The position numbers and the translations under genes are program-made. Source: Streptomyces sp. NRRL WC-3618 (GTDB taxonomy: Bacteria; Actinomycetota; Actinomycetes; Streptomycetales; Streptomycetaceae). From it: a stretch of 64,000 bases of DNA. Of the stretch, positions 51,120 to 59,295 are shown piece by piece. The notes beneath the pieces are model-generated. The model did no database searches. It saw nothing but the letters and a program-made list of their open reading frames with translations, and was not told where the DNA came from. The stretch lies in assembly GCF_001280005.1 (NCBI RefSeq), contig NZ_LGDW01000107.1, positions 23,236 through 87,235 of the forward strand. Direction: 5' to 3'. Numbering within the stretch: the first letter of the stretch is position 1; each line of letters starts with the position of its first letter.

Positions 51120-51689
51120 TCAGGCCGCCACGGAGCTGGCCCAGTCGTTGTAGGCGCCGAGGTTGGAGCTGTAGGAGTTGGGGCTGATGGAGATCGTGCC
51201 CCCGTTGCCGCCCTCGTCCCTGGCCAGCCACGCGTACGAGTCCGACTGCCTGTTGCGCCAGGACGACGTCTTGTCGTTGAAGTCGTACTCGTTGAGGTTC
51301 TGCCAGTAGTAGTCGTTGAAGATCAGCCGACGGCCACCACCTTCGCTGTGCTCGTACAGGCACGTCCAGCCGCTCGCACAGGCCGGCAGCGCCCGGATGC
51401 TCATCCCGGTGCTGCGCAGCAGGGGGTCGGCGGCGCGGTCGTAGCCCAGGGCCCTGTCCGCCTCGGCGTGCGTCTTGAAGCAGCTCACCGAGGTCTTGGA
51501 GTAGACCACGCAGCTCTGTGCGGCGCCCCAGCCGTCGCGTTTGAGGTTGATCTTCTGGTGTCCCAGGGTGGCGATCGCACCGGTGGTCCCCGAACCGGCC
51601 TTCGTCTCGGCGGCGGACGCCGGACCGGCGGCGAGTACGCCGGTCGTCGCGCAGGCGAGCGCTATGAGGACCGAGCTGATTTTCTTCAC
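51120..51689 (-). CDS. Secreted peptidase inhibitor family I36 protein
   Basis: The 189-residue protein starts at GTG 51689 (KKISSVLIALACATTGVLAA) with gaggggg five bases upstream. The signal peptide ends near GPASA. The mature part has a 65-residue lead segment with a Cys pair (AQSCVVYSKTSVSCFK), then the crystallin-like I36 domain: GWTCLYEHSEGGGRRLIFND, NLNEYDFNDKTSSWRN. This domain in Streptomyces inhibitors (SMPI type) blocks metalloproteases or acts as a lectin-like domain. An A/T-rich promoter region of 239 bp (51690-51928) lies upstream. Confidence 0.85.
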   Translation of the reverse strand: MKKISSVLIALACATTGVLAAGPASAAETKAGSGTTGAIATLGHQKINLKRDGWGAAQSCVVYSKTSVSCFKTHAEADRALGYDRAADPLLRSTGMSIRALPACASGWTCLYEHSEGGGRRLIFNDYYWQNLNEYDFNDKTSSWRNRQSDSYAWLARDEGGNGGTISISPNSYSSNLGAYNDWASSVAA

Positions 51690-51928
51690 TGTTCCCCCTC
51701 GATCGAAATTCGGAAGCGGTGATTCCCGCCCCCGGGTCCCGACTCCTGATCGTGGGGGATGGCATTGGTCGGATTCCTTCCCCCTGGAATCGAGCACATA
51801 GAATGTGTGCAGTCGAGGGTGACGGGGTCAAGGAACTGCGCACAGGAAATTCGCTTTGGCTAAATTTCGCCGTGCGCTACTTCGGATTCTCAATGGTCTC
51901 GCCATATTGTCGAGAGTGCTGCCATCCA

Positions 51929-52873
51929 TCACCGCAACGTGTCGGCGATCGACGTGATCGCCTGCGGACCCACCCGGCAGCAACCGCCGATCAGCCGCGC
52001 GCCCGCGTCGCGCCAGCCCGTCACCTGCCCGGCGGCGAAGGTCGAACTGCCGTTCCAGGCACGGGCGTCGGCGTCCCAGACCTCACCGCTGTTCGGATAG
52101 ACCACGACCGGCTTCCCGGTCACGCGGGCCGCCAGCTCCACGGCGCGGTCCACGTCCTCGGGCGCACAGCAGTTGACGCCGACCGCGACGACCTCGTCCG
52201 CCGCAGCGGCCAACGCGAACGCCTCCGTCAACGGCTGCCCGGCCCGGGTCTCCTCCCCGGCCACGCTGTACGACAGCCATACCGGCACCCCGAGCCCGCG
52301 CACCGCGCGCAGCAGGGCGTCGGCCTCGTCGACATCGGGAACGGTCTCCAGGGCCAGCACATCGGGCCCGGCGGCGGCCAGCACCTCCACCCGAGGCCGG
52401 TGGAAACGCTCCAGCTCAGCCACGCTCAGCCCGTACCGCCCCCGGTACTCGGACCCGTCGGCGAGCATCGCCCCGTACGGCCCCACGGACGCCGCCACCC
52501 ACAACGGCCGCTCCGTCTTCGCCCGGCGGGCGGCCTCGCGGGCCAGCTCCACGCTGAGCCCGAGGAGCTCGGCGGCCCGCTCCCGGCCGATGCCGCGCTG
52601 CGCGAAGCCCTCGAAGGTGGCCTGGTAGCTGGAGGTGATCGCGACGTCCGCGCCCGCCTCGTAGTAGGCGAGGTGCGCGTCGACGATCGCCTCGGGCTGC
52701 TCGACGAGCAGCCGCGCCGACCACAGCTCGTCGCTGAGGTCGTGACCGGCGGACCCCAGCTGGTTGGACATGCCGCCGTCGAGGACGAGGGGCGCGCCGG
52801 TCGCCACTGCGGCAGCGAAGGAGGGGGAGGGGAACGGGGAGACGGTGCCGGTCGGGCTGGGCTCGCTGGTCAT
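51929..52873 (-). CDS. mmuM: Homocysteine S-methyltransferase
   Basis: The 314-residue enzyme starts at MTSEPSPTGTVSPFPSPSFA. It makes methionine from homocysteine with S-methylmethionine or a similar donor. Conserved: VLDGGMSNQLGSAGHDL, ADVAITSSYQATFEGF, VAVGVNCCAPEDVD and LIGGCCRVGPQAI; the Cys of VNCC and GGCC bind the catalytic zinc. It is divergent from an amino-acid permease, the arrangement of mmuP-mmuM in enterics, where the permease imports S-methylmethionine. Confidence 0.93.
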   Translation of the reverse strand: MTSEPSPTGTVSPFPSPSFAAAVATGAPLVLDGGMSNQLGSAGHDLSDELWSARLLVEQPEAIVDAHLAYYEAGADVAITSSYQATFEGFAQRGIGRERAAELLGLSVELAREAARRAKTERPLWVAASVGPYGAMLADGSEYRGRYGLSVAELERFHRPRVEVLAAAGPDVLALETVPDVDEADALLRAVRGLGVPVWLSYSVAGEETRAGQPLTEAFALAAAADEVVAVGVNCCAPEDVDRAVELAARVTGKPVVVYPNSGEVWDADARAWNGSSTFAAGQVTGWRDAGARLIGGCCRVGPQAITSIADTLR

Positions 52874-53050
52874 GGCTCGACGGTAGTCGACGGCGAACCC
52901 GACAGCCGTATGTGTCCAGTACATGAACAGACGGCCCACCATGTGGGATGGCACGTTACGATCGCGCCTTCCCACAGGTTCTCGCAGGTTGCCGTATCCC
53001 TCCCTTACCTTCCCTTCCCTCCCCGCCCCTCCCCGCCGACCGGAAGTGTC

Positions 53051-54448
53051 ATGACTGCTCCCAGCACCACCGAGGCAGACGAGCCGGAGCTGACTCCGTC
53101 CGCGCCGACCGCGAACGCGCCCCGGCGCCGCACCTTCGGCCTGGCCGCCGCCACCGCGCTCGTCATGGGCAACATCATCGGCGGCGGCATCTTCGTCCTG
53201 CCGGCCACCGTCGCCCCGTACGGCTCTATCAGCCTGCTCGCCTTCCTGGTCCTGTCCGTAGGCGCGGTACTGCTGGCACTCCTCTTCGGTAAACTGGCCC
53301 GCCGCAGCCCGGTCACCGGCGGCCTGTACGTGTACCCGCGTGACGCGTTCGGCTCCTTCGCGGGCTTCCTGTCGGCGTGGTCGTACTGGACGATGACGTG
53401 GGTCAGCATCGCGGCCCTGGCGGTCGCGGTGGTCGGCTACGTCGACGTACTGATACCCCTGCACGACAGTCACGCCCTGGGCGCGCTGGTCGCGATCCTC
53501 GCCCTCTGGCTGCCGGCCGCCGCGAACTTCGCCGGCACCCGGTGGGTCGGCGGCGTACAGATCGTGTCGACGATCCTGAAGTTCGTGCCGTTGCTGCTGG
53601 TCGCGACCGTGGGCCTGTTCTTCGTCGACACGGACAACTTCGGCGCGTTCAACGCGTCGGGCGACAGCGTGCCGGGCGCCCTGGCGGCCTCCGCCGCGCT
53701 TCTCCTCTACAGCTTCCTGGGTGTCGAGTCGGCGGCGGTCAGCGCGGGTGAGGTGGAGGACCCCGAGCGCAACGTGGGCCGCGCGAGCGTCCTGGGCACA
53801 CTCGGCTCGGCCCTCGTCTACATCCTCGGCACGGTCGCCGTCTTCGGTCTGGTCCCGCACGACAAGCTGGTGAAGTCCGGCGCCCCCTTCGCGGACGCGG
53901 TGAACGCGATCACCGGCGGCAGCTGGGGCGGCACGGCCATCGCGCTGGTCGCGGTCGCGTCGATCGTCGGCTGCCTGAACGGCTGGATTCTCCTGGCCGC
54001 GCAGATGCCGTACGCGGCGGCCCGCGACGGCCTCTTCCCGGCGCCGTTCGCGAAGGTCGGCAAGGGCGGGGTGCCCGGCTTCGGTGTCTGGGCCTGCGCG
54101 ATCCTCGGCACGATCCTCATCGCCTTCAACTACACGGCGGGCCCGGACACCACGTTCCGTGTCCTGGTCCTGATCACGACGTTCACGGGCTGCGTCCCGT
54201 ACCTCCTCTCGGCGGCGGCCCAGCTGTACTGGCTGGCCAGGGGCACCCGCGACCGCGTCCGCCCGGCGGGCCTGGTCCGCGACCTGATCGTCGCCGCGCT
54301 GTCCTTCGCGTTCTCGTTCTGGCTGATCGCGGGCGCGGGATACGCGGCGGTGTACCAGGGGGTGCTGTTCCTGTTCGCGGGGATCCCGGTGTACGTGTGG
54401 ATGCGGGGGCGGCGGGAGCCGGCGGAGCCGGCGGAGACGGTCGGCTGA
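53051..54448 (+). CDS. APC-family amino-acid permease, likely S-methylmethionine-type
   Basis: The 465-residue membrane protein starts at ATG 53051. It has about twelve transmembrane helices; the first is LAAATALVMGNIIGGGIFVL with the GG(G)IF substrate loop, and helix 6 is SAALLLYSFLGVESAAVSAG. It belongs to the basic/neutral amino-acid antiporter group. Pairing with mmuM suggests methionine-related import, but this is inference. The 177-bp divergent gap holds a CCCAC-cat-GTGGG hairpin (about 52937) and a long pyrimidine-only tract (about 52994-53037) just ahead of the start. Confidence 0.88.
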   Translation: MTAPSTTEADEPELTPSAPTANAPRRRTFGLAAATALVMGNIIGGGIFVLPATVAPYGSISLLAFLVLSVGAVLLALLFGKLARRSPVTGGLYVYPRDAFGSFAGFLSAWSYWTMTWVSIAALAVAVVGYVDVLIPLHDSHALGALVAILALWLPAAANFAGTRWVGGVQIVSTILKFVPLLLVATVGLFFVDTDNFGAFNASGDSVPGALAASAALLLYSFLGVESAAVSAGEVEDPERNVGRASVLGTLGSALVYILGTVAVFGLVPHDKLVKSGAPFADAVNAITGGSWGGTAIALVAVASIVGCLNGWILLAAQMPYAAARDGLFPAPFAKVGKGGVPGFGVWACAILGTILIAFNYTAGPDTTFRVLVLITTFTGCVPYLLSAAAQLYWLARGTRDRVRPAGLVRDLIVAALSFAFSFWLIAGAGYAAVYQGVLFLFAGIPVYVWMRGRREPAEPAETVG

Positions 54449-54526
54449 GGACGCGCCGGGATCAGGGCCGAACTACCCGAACCCGCTCGCATTCATCGCT
54501 TCCCGCTTGCGCTCACCCGCTCGCGC

Positions 54527-55138
54527 TCACTCGCTCCGCACCTCGGAGAAGACGACCTCGAACTCCTCAAGTCCGGTCACGGTGACATGGGCCTTGGCCG
54601 CGCCCTCGTGCCTGGCTGCCGCCTGGCCGGACCGGGACGCGGCAAGGGTTTCGTGGTCGGTGAACATGACGCCGACCACCCCGCGTCCCCGGTCCCGGTC
54701 GACGAGCAGGGACGCCCTGGCCAGTCCTGGGAGCGTTTCGAGCCTGGGGAGCACCGACGCCCGGAACGTCTCGGCGAAGAGATCCGTGTCCGAGGGGTCG
54801 AACTCCACCCTGGTGATCCGCAGCCCCGCTCCCGCCGTCGGCTGTCGGACCGGGTGGAAGACCACCGCTTCGAGATTGTCGGTCATCGTCGTTGCCGCGA
54901 ACCGTTCCAGGACGGCCGTCCGCCACTCGCGCAACGCCTCGTCGCTGTTCCTCCGGTCTTCCTCCGTCGCCCACCAACTGGCCGCCATCAGTTTTCCGAG
55001 CTCCCGGTCCACGAAGAGCCCGAATCCACGGAATCCCGGCTGCTGTGCGATCCGTTCCCGGCCTTCGGGGCCGAGCCCCTCGATGGCCGTGTCGATGTTT
55101 GCCGGATCACCGGTCGCGTATACCGAGCGTACGAACAT
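54527..55138 (-). CDS. Two-domain ABM-like (dimeric alpha-beta barrel) protein
   Basis: The 203-residue protein starts at MFVRSVYATGDPANIDTAIE with gggaggc before the ATG; the upstream ATG at 55225 is rejected. Two ferredoxin-like half-barrels are visible: residues about 1-95 (GFRGFGLFVDRELGKLMAAS, WWATEEDRRNSDEALREWRT) and 100-200 (TLPGLARASLLVDRDRGRGV, VGVMFTDHETLAASRSGQAA). Such proteins include monooxygenases and decarboxylases, but no catalytic residue pattern is clear. A Ser/Arg-rich inter-gene segment follows. Confidence 0.75.
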   Translation of the reverse strand: MFVRSVYATGDPANIDTAIEGLGPEGRERIAQQPGFRGFGLFVDRELGKLMAASWWATEEDRRNSDEALREWRTAVLERFAATTMTDNLEAVVFHPVRQPTAGAGLRITRVEFDPSDTDLFAETFRASVLPRLETLPGLARASLLVDRDRGRGVVGVMFTDHETLAASRSGQAAARHEGAAKAHVTVTGLEEFEVVFSEVRSE

Positions 55139-55306
55139 GACGCCTCCCTGAAGCCGCGCGCACATCTGAGAATTCCTGACACAGCCAGTCTTCTCCTGGG
55201 GGCAAACATGGGCAAGCTTTGACAAAACGGACCCATGCGGATCGATCGCGCCTCCCTGCCGTTCCCGACGGCCGCTACGGCCGCTACGGCCGCGAGGAGA
55301 GGGATC

Positions 55307-55645
55307 TCAGAGTTCCGCGCCAACTGACCGGACGGACCGCGGCATCCGGACGACCGCGACCCCGCCCTCCAGATCCACCGTCGTGCGGTGCGGCGGCGCC
55401 CCGTCCTCCTCGTCGTCCCGCATGATCAGGGCCGACTGCCGCTCCTTGAGTTCGCTCTCTTTCCCGGGCGAGAAGGTCGCGTGGAGTTGCTCGAACCCGG
55501 TCGCCGATATCTGGCCCTGGCGAGCGCTGTTCCGCCAGGGCAGAACTCCGGCTCGTCCGACGCGTAGGAGCAGTTGGTCCGCGAAGGCCAGGACGGTCAG
55601 CAGGATGACCAGTCCGGGCAAGGTCATGATGAAGGCGAATTCCAT
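55307..55645 (-). CDS. DUF6191 single-pass membrane protein
   Basis: The 112-residue protein is taken from ATG 55645 (MEFAFIMTLPGLVILLTVLA); an ATG 24 bp upstream adds MRLPILWG. One N-terminal transmembrane helix is followed by a cytoplasmic part with the conserved VLPWRNSARQGQISATGFEQ, LHATFSPGKESELKERQSAL and RDDEEDGAPP. I recall this as a streptomycete-specific family of unknown function. A small 9-bp repeat (ctacggccg, three copies, about 55270) lies 3' of it. Confidence 0.75.
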   Translation of the reverse strand: MEFAFIMTLPGLVILLTVLAFADQLLLRVGRAGVLPWRNSARQGQISATGFEQLHATFSPGKESELKERQSALIMRDDEEDGAPPHRTTVDLEGGVAVVRMPRSVRSVGAEL

Positions 55646-55736
55646 GCCCCAGAGTATGGGGAGCCGCATGGCGGGGCCGCCAGGCCCCGCCCTCCCCGAC
55701 TGCGCTCTGCGCCCCGCATCAGCCCTGCACCCCGAT

Positions 55737-57908
55737 TCAGCCCTGCGCCGCGTGCCGCCCGCCCCGTCGCCGCCCGTTCCCGCGACCCCGGACCCGCCGA
55801 GTGGCCGGAATCATCAGCCCCGCCAGCAGCCCGACCGCCATCGCGTACGGCCACCAGCCGAGCCCCGAACTGGAGGCGGCCAGACTGGAGTTGGTGCTCG
55901 CGTCAGCCGCCGGAACCGAGCCCGACCCCGCTGCGGGACCCGAGCGCACCCCCGGCTTCGCCGCCGGCGTCGCGCTCTTCGTGACCGCCGTCAGGACCAC
56001 GTCGTTGCCGTCGCCGCCCCGGTAGCTGATCCGGTAGGTCCGGTCGCCGAGCTTCAGCGAGGTGCCCTCTTTCAGTCCACTGAACGCACCCTCAATCTTG
56101 GCGCGCCCGGTGTGGTTCAGCACCGTGATCGTGCGGCCGGGATGCGGGGCCGCGCCCGCCGCCGACAGGTCCACCGCCCCCGCCAGCCGCACCGCCCCTC
56201 CGACCTTCAACGGCCCTCCGCGCAGCACGAGTTCACCCTTCGGGCCCTGTGTATAGGCCCCCGTCACCGTCAACCCGGTCGCCATGACACCGTCGTTCGT
56301 CACCGAGCCCGTCACCGTCCCCGAACCGGTGAGGGTGGTCCCCATACGCAGCCCCGCCGGGCCCGGGTCCAACCGCGCGCTCGCCGTGGTCAGCCGAATC
56401 GCCTTGCTGCGTCGGAGAGTTGCGCCATCCCTGAGTGCCAGCGTGCCCCTGGTGACCGTCGTGGTCCCGCCGTACGTCACCGCGCTGCCCGTCAGTGTCG
56501 TCGTCGCCGCGCCGGACTGGGTGAACGAGCCGCGGCCACTGATCCGCGACAGCGCGACCGGCTTCCTCGTGTTCCGCACCACCAACGAGCCGTTGTTCAC
56601 GACCTTGTAGAGCGAACCCTTCGTGTACAGACCGCCGTCGCCGCCCGCTTTCCCGCTCCCCAGCCGCAGTACCGCGCCCTTCTCGACCGTCGTCGCCCCG
56701 TCGTAGTACTGGACGGCGGCGAACGTGACGTCGTTGCCGCGCGTCCCCTTGATGACGATGTCCCCGGCGCCGGGCGCGGACAGGGTGTCGTGGAACCGGC
56801 CGCCGCCTATGGGGGCGCCCAGGGTCACCGGGCCGTCGTAGTCGAACGTGAGGAGTGAACGGGACCTGGCCGCGAGGAGGTTGATGTACACCGTCTCGGC
56901 CGTACCCGGCATGAAGATCTTGTTCGTCGTGCCGTCGCCCCACTGGACGTTCGCGCCCTTGATGTTGGTGCCGCGCTTGTTCACGTTCTTGTGCGCGGGC
57001 GTCCAGTTGAGGGCGGGGTCGCTGAGCGACGGGTTGGTGTCGCCGCCCTGGTTCGACCAGCTGTACTGGCCGGTCAGCACCACCTTGGAGCCGGGGCGGG
57101 ACTGGACGTTGATGTCACTGCCGTACTCGCGCTGGTAGAAGTCCATCCCCATGGTGACCGTCTGGCCGAGCGGCGTGTCGACCGTCCAGGTGCCCTGGTT
57201 GAGGACCTTGTGCATGCGGGGCAGCGATGTCGCGAACTCCGGTGCTCCCGCGTTGAGTTGCGTGCCGTTGTCGATCACCCCGGAGAAGGAGTGGACGCCG
57301 GAGAGGTCCCAGGTGCCCCAGAGGAAACGGGGTTGGGTCAGCAGTCCGGCGCCGCTGATCGTGCCCAGGTTGTACGCGCTCGTCAGGGACAGGCGCAGGG
57401 TGCCGTCGACGCGGATGTTGTCCTGGTTCAGCCGGAACGCCGGGGTGTTGTACGGGAAGTGACCGATCAGGCCCGCCGTTCCACTGGTGCCGTACTGGAG
57501 GGTGGCACCCCGTTCCACCGTCACCGCGGGCGGGTCGGGGTTGGTCACCGTGACGTACGGGTGGTTGCCGCCGAGGATGCTCACCTTCTGCCCCTGCCGG
57601 GACCGGGGCAGCGTGAAGTCGCTGTCCCTCGTCAGGATCAGGGTGCCCGTGCCGCGCACGGTGAGGGTGCCCTCGCCGCGGAAGACACCGTTGTACGTGG
57701 TCGTCCCGGCGGGCACCCGCACCACCGTGTCGCCGGTGAGGGTGACGTCCCGGCCGGCGATGACGTCGGCGGTGGCGTCCCGGAGGCCGGCCGCCGACGC
57801 GGGCGGGGCGCCGAGCAGAAGGGCTGCCGTCGCGAGGACCGAGGCGGCCGTCACTGTCCGGCGGGCGGCAGCGGCGGCGGGGCTGGTGATGGGGGAGTAA
57901 CTGTCCAC
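55737..57908 (-). CDS. Surface-anchored beta-helix protein with autotransporter-type repeats
   Basis: The product is 723 residues. A Sec signal (VTAASVLATAALLLGAPPAS) is followed by a long right-handed beta-helix region. Repeats of the autotransporter-associated beta-strand type are visible (GVFRGEGTLTVRGTGTLILT, ISGRGSFTQSGAATTTLTGS, AVTYGGTTTVTRGTLALRDG). After a Pro/Ser/Ala-rich stalk (about 645-685) there is a C-terminal hydrophobic helix (WWPYAMAVGLLAGLMIPA) and an Arg-rich tail, the layout of a wall-spanning, membrane-anchored exposed protein. It lacks an LPxTG motif. It neighbours polysaccharide-degrading genes, so it may bind plant polysaccharide or mediate attachment. Confidence 0.8.
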   Translation of the reverse strand: MDSYSPITSPAAAAARRTVTAASVLATAALLLGAPPASAAGLRDATADVIAGRDVTLTGDTVVRVPAGTTTYNGVFRGEGTLTVRGTGTLILTRDSDFTLPRSRQGQKVSILGGNHPYVTVTNPDPPAVTVERGATLQYGTSGTAGLIGHFPYNTPAFRLNQDNIRVDGTLRLSLTSAYNLGTISGAGLLTQPRFLWGTWDLSGVHSFSGVIDNGTQLNAGAPEFATSLPRMHKVLNQGTWTVDTPLGQTVTMGMDFYQREYGSDINVQSRPGSKVVLTGQYSWSNQGGDTNPSLSDPALNWTPAHKNVNKRGTNIKGANVQWGDGTTNKIFMPGTAETVYINLLAARSRSLLTFDYDGPVTLGAPIGGGRFHDTLSAPGAGDIVIKGTRGNDVTFAAVQYYDGATTVEKGAVLRLGSGKAGGDGGLYTKGSLYKVVNNGSLVVRNTRKPVALSRISGRGSFTQSGAATTTLTGSAVTYGGTTTVTRGTLALRDGATLRRSKAIRLTTASARLDPGPAGLRMGTTLTGSGTVTGSVTNDGVMATGLTVTGAYTQGPKGELVLRGGPLKVGGAVRLAGAVDLSAAGAAPHPGRTITVLNHTGRAKIEGAFSGLKEGTSLKLGDRTYRISYRGGDGNDVVLTAVTKSATPAAKPGVRSGPAAGSGSVPAADASTNSSLAASSSGLGWWPYAMAVGLLAGLMIPATRRVRGRGNGRRRGGRHAAQG

Positions 57909-58033
57909 GTGAGAGGAGACGGACGAGCTCCCCGGTAATAACAGAAAGTCGCTCAGCGGTTTTGGTCCCTTCCGACCCGTTGACCTTCCCGTAGCACGCG
58001 CTTACCTTTTCGGCGTTCGGAATGACTGATCTT

Positions 58034-58049
58034 GTTCGTAATTACGAAC
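58034..58049. promoter_or_regulatory. Perfect 16-bp palindrome upstream of GH43 genes
   Basis: GTTCGTAATTACGAAC is a perfect uninterrupted palindrome, 74 bp before the first GH43 ATG and inside the 214-bp divergent gap with the beta-helix gene. Its AT centre and position mark it as an operator, probably of a sugar-responsive repressor controlling the arabinogalactan genes. Confidence 0.75.
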
Positions 58050-58122
58050 GTTTCTCGTGTCACCTCCCCCACATACGCACACACGCCGACATCTCGTGCC
58101 CCACCCCCGAGAGGCAGTCCGC

Positions 58123-59295
58123 ATGAGCCGCGCCGATGATCTGTCCGAGGACACCGCCCGAGATTCCACCCGAGACGACTCCACCCGAGACGCCGCCCGC
58201 TCTGCCTCCTCCGCCCGGAGAACGCTCCTGAAAGGCGCCCTGGCCGCAGGCGCCCTGGTGACCGTTCCCGGTGCCGCGTACGCCGCCACCGCCCCGGCGG
58301 GCGCGGGCCGCGCCCCCGCCCCGTATGCCAACCCCCTCGTCCGCAACCGCGCCGACCCCCACATCCACCGCCACACGGACGGCCACTACTACTTCACGGC
58401 CACCGCCCCCGAGTACGACCGCGTCATCCTGCGCCGCTCCCGCACCATCCGGGGGATCGCCACCGCCGACGAGTCCGTCATCTGGCGCAAGCACGAGACC
58501 GGGCCCATGGGCGCGCACATCTGGGCGCCGGAGATCCACCACATCGACGGCAAGTGGTACATCTACTTCGCGTCCGCGCCCGCCGAGGCAATATGGGACA
58601 TCCGTATATGGGTGCTGGAGAACTCCCACCGCGACCCGTTCAAGGGGACTTGGGTCGAGCGTGGGCAGGTGAAGACCGCCTGGGAGACCTTCTCCCTCGA
58701 CGCCACCACGTTCACCCACCGCGGCTCCCGCTACCTCGCCTGGGCCCAGCACGAGCCCGACATGGACAACAACACCGCCGTCTGGCTGTCGAAGATGGCC
58801 GACCCGGTCACCCTGACGGGACCTCAGATACGGCTCACCACACCCGAGTTCGACTGGGAGCGCATCGGCTTCCGGGTCAACGAGGGGCCGTCGTTCATCA
58901 AGCGCAACGGCCGGATCTTCATGTCGTACTCGGCGAGCGCCACCGACTACCACTACTGCATGGGCCTGCTGACCATCGACGCCCGCGCCGACCTCATGGA
59001 CCCGGCCAACTGGACCAAGTCCCCGACGCCCGTCTTCACCAGCAACGACACGACCAAGCAGTACGGCCCCGGCCACAACTGTTTCACCGTCGCCGAGGAC
59101 GGCCGCACCGACGTCCTCGTCTATCACGCACGGCAGTACAAGGAGATCGTCGGCGATCCGCTGAACGACCCCAACCGGCACACCCGGATGCAGAAGCTCG
59201 GCTGGAACGCGGACGGCACCCCGGACTTCGGCGTCCCCGTCGCCGACACCCAGACAGGCCCGCAGGTCGGCTCGCTCACGGAGAGTGGCTCATGA
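58123..59295 (+). CDS. Secreted GH43 glycosidase, alpha-L-arabinofuranosidase-like
   Basis: The 390-residue protein starts at MSRADDLSEDTARD with gagagg upstream. It has a Tat signal (SARRTLLKGALAAGALVTVP). The five-blade propeller of GH43 follows. The catalytic base Asp78 is in RNRADPHIHRHTDGHYYFTA, the pKa-tuning Asp in ETFSLDATTF (about 193), and the acid Glu254 in RVNEGPSFIKRNGRIFMSYS. YGPGHNCFTVAEDGRTDVLV is also typical. It should release arabinose from arabinan or arabinogalactan side chains. Its stop overlaps the next GH43 start by four bases (ATGA), so the two are translationally coupled. Confidence 0.88.
   Translation: MSRADDLSEDTARDSTRDDSTRDAARSASSARRTLLKGALAAGALVTVPGAAYAATAPAGAGRAPAPYANPLVRNRADPHIHRHTDGHYYFTATAPEYDRVILRRSRTIRGIATADESVIWRKHETGPMGAHIWAPEIHHIDGKWYIYFASAPAEAIWDIRIWVLENSHRDPFKGTWVERGQVKTAWETFSLDATTFTHRGSRYLAWAQHEPDMDNNTAVWLSKMADPVTLTGPQIRLTTPEFDWERIGFRVNEGPSFIKRNGRIFMSYSASATDYHYCMGLLTIDARADLMDPANWTKSPTPVFTSNDTTKQYGPGHNCFTVAEDGRTDVLVYHARQYKEIVGDPLNDPNRHTRMQKLGWNADGTPDFGVPVADTQTGPQVGSLTESGS

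Noticed and set aside
52874..53050. SAM riboswitch before the methionine genes
   Set aside because: I looked for the conserved S-box core and found only a simple hairpin and pyrimidine tract.
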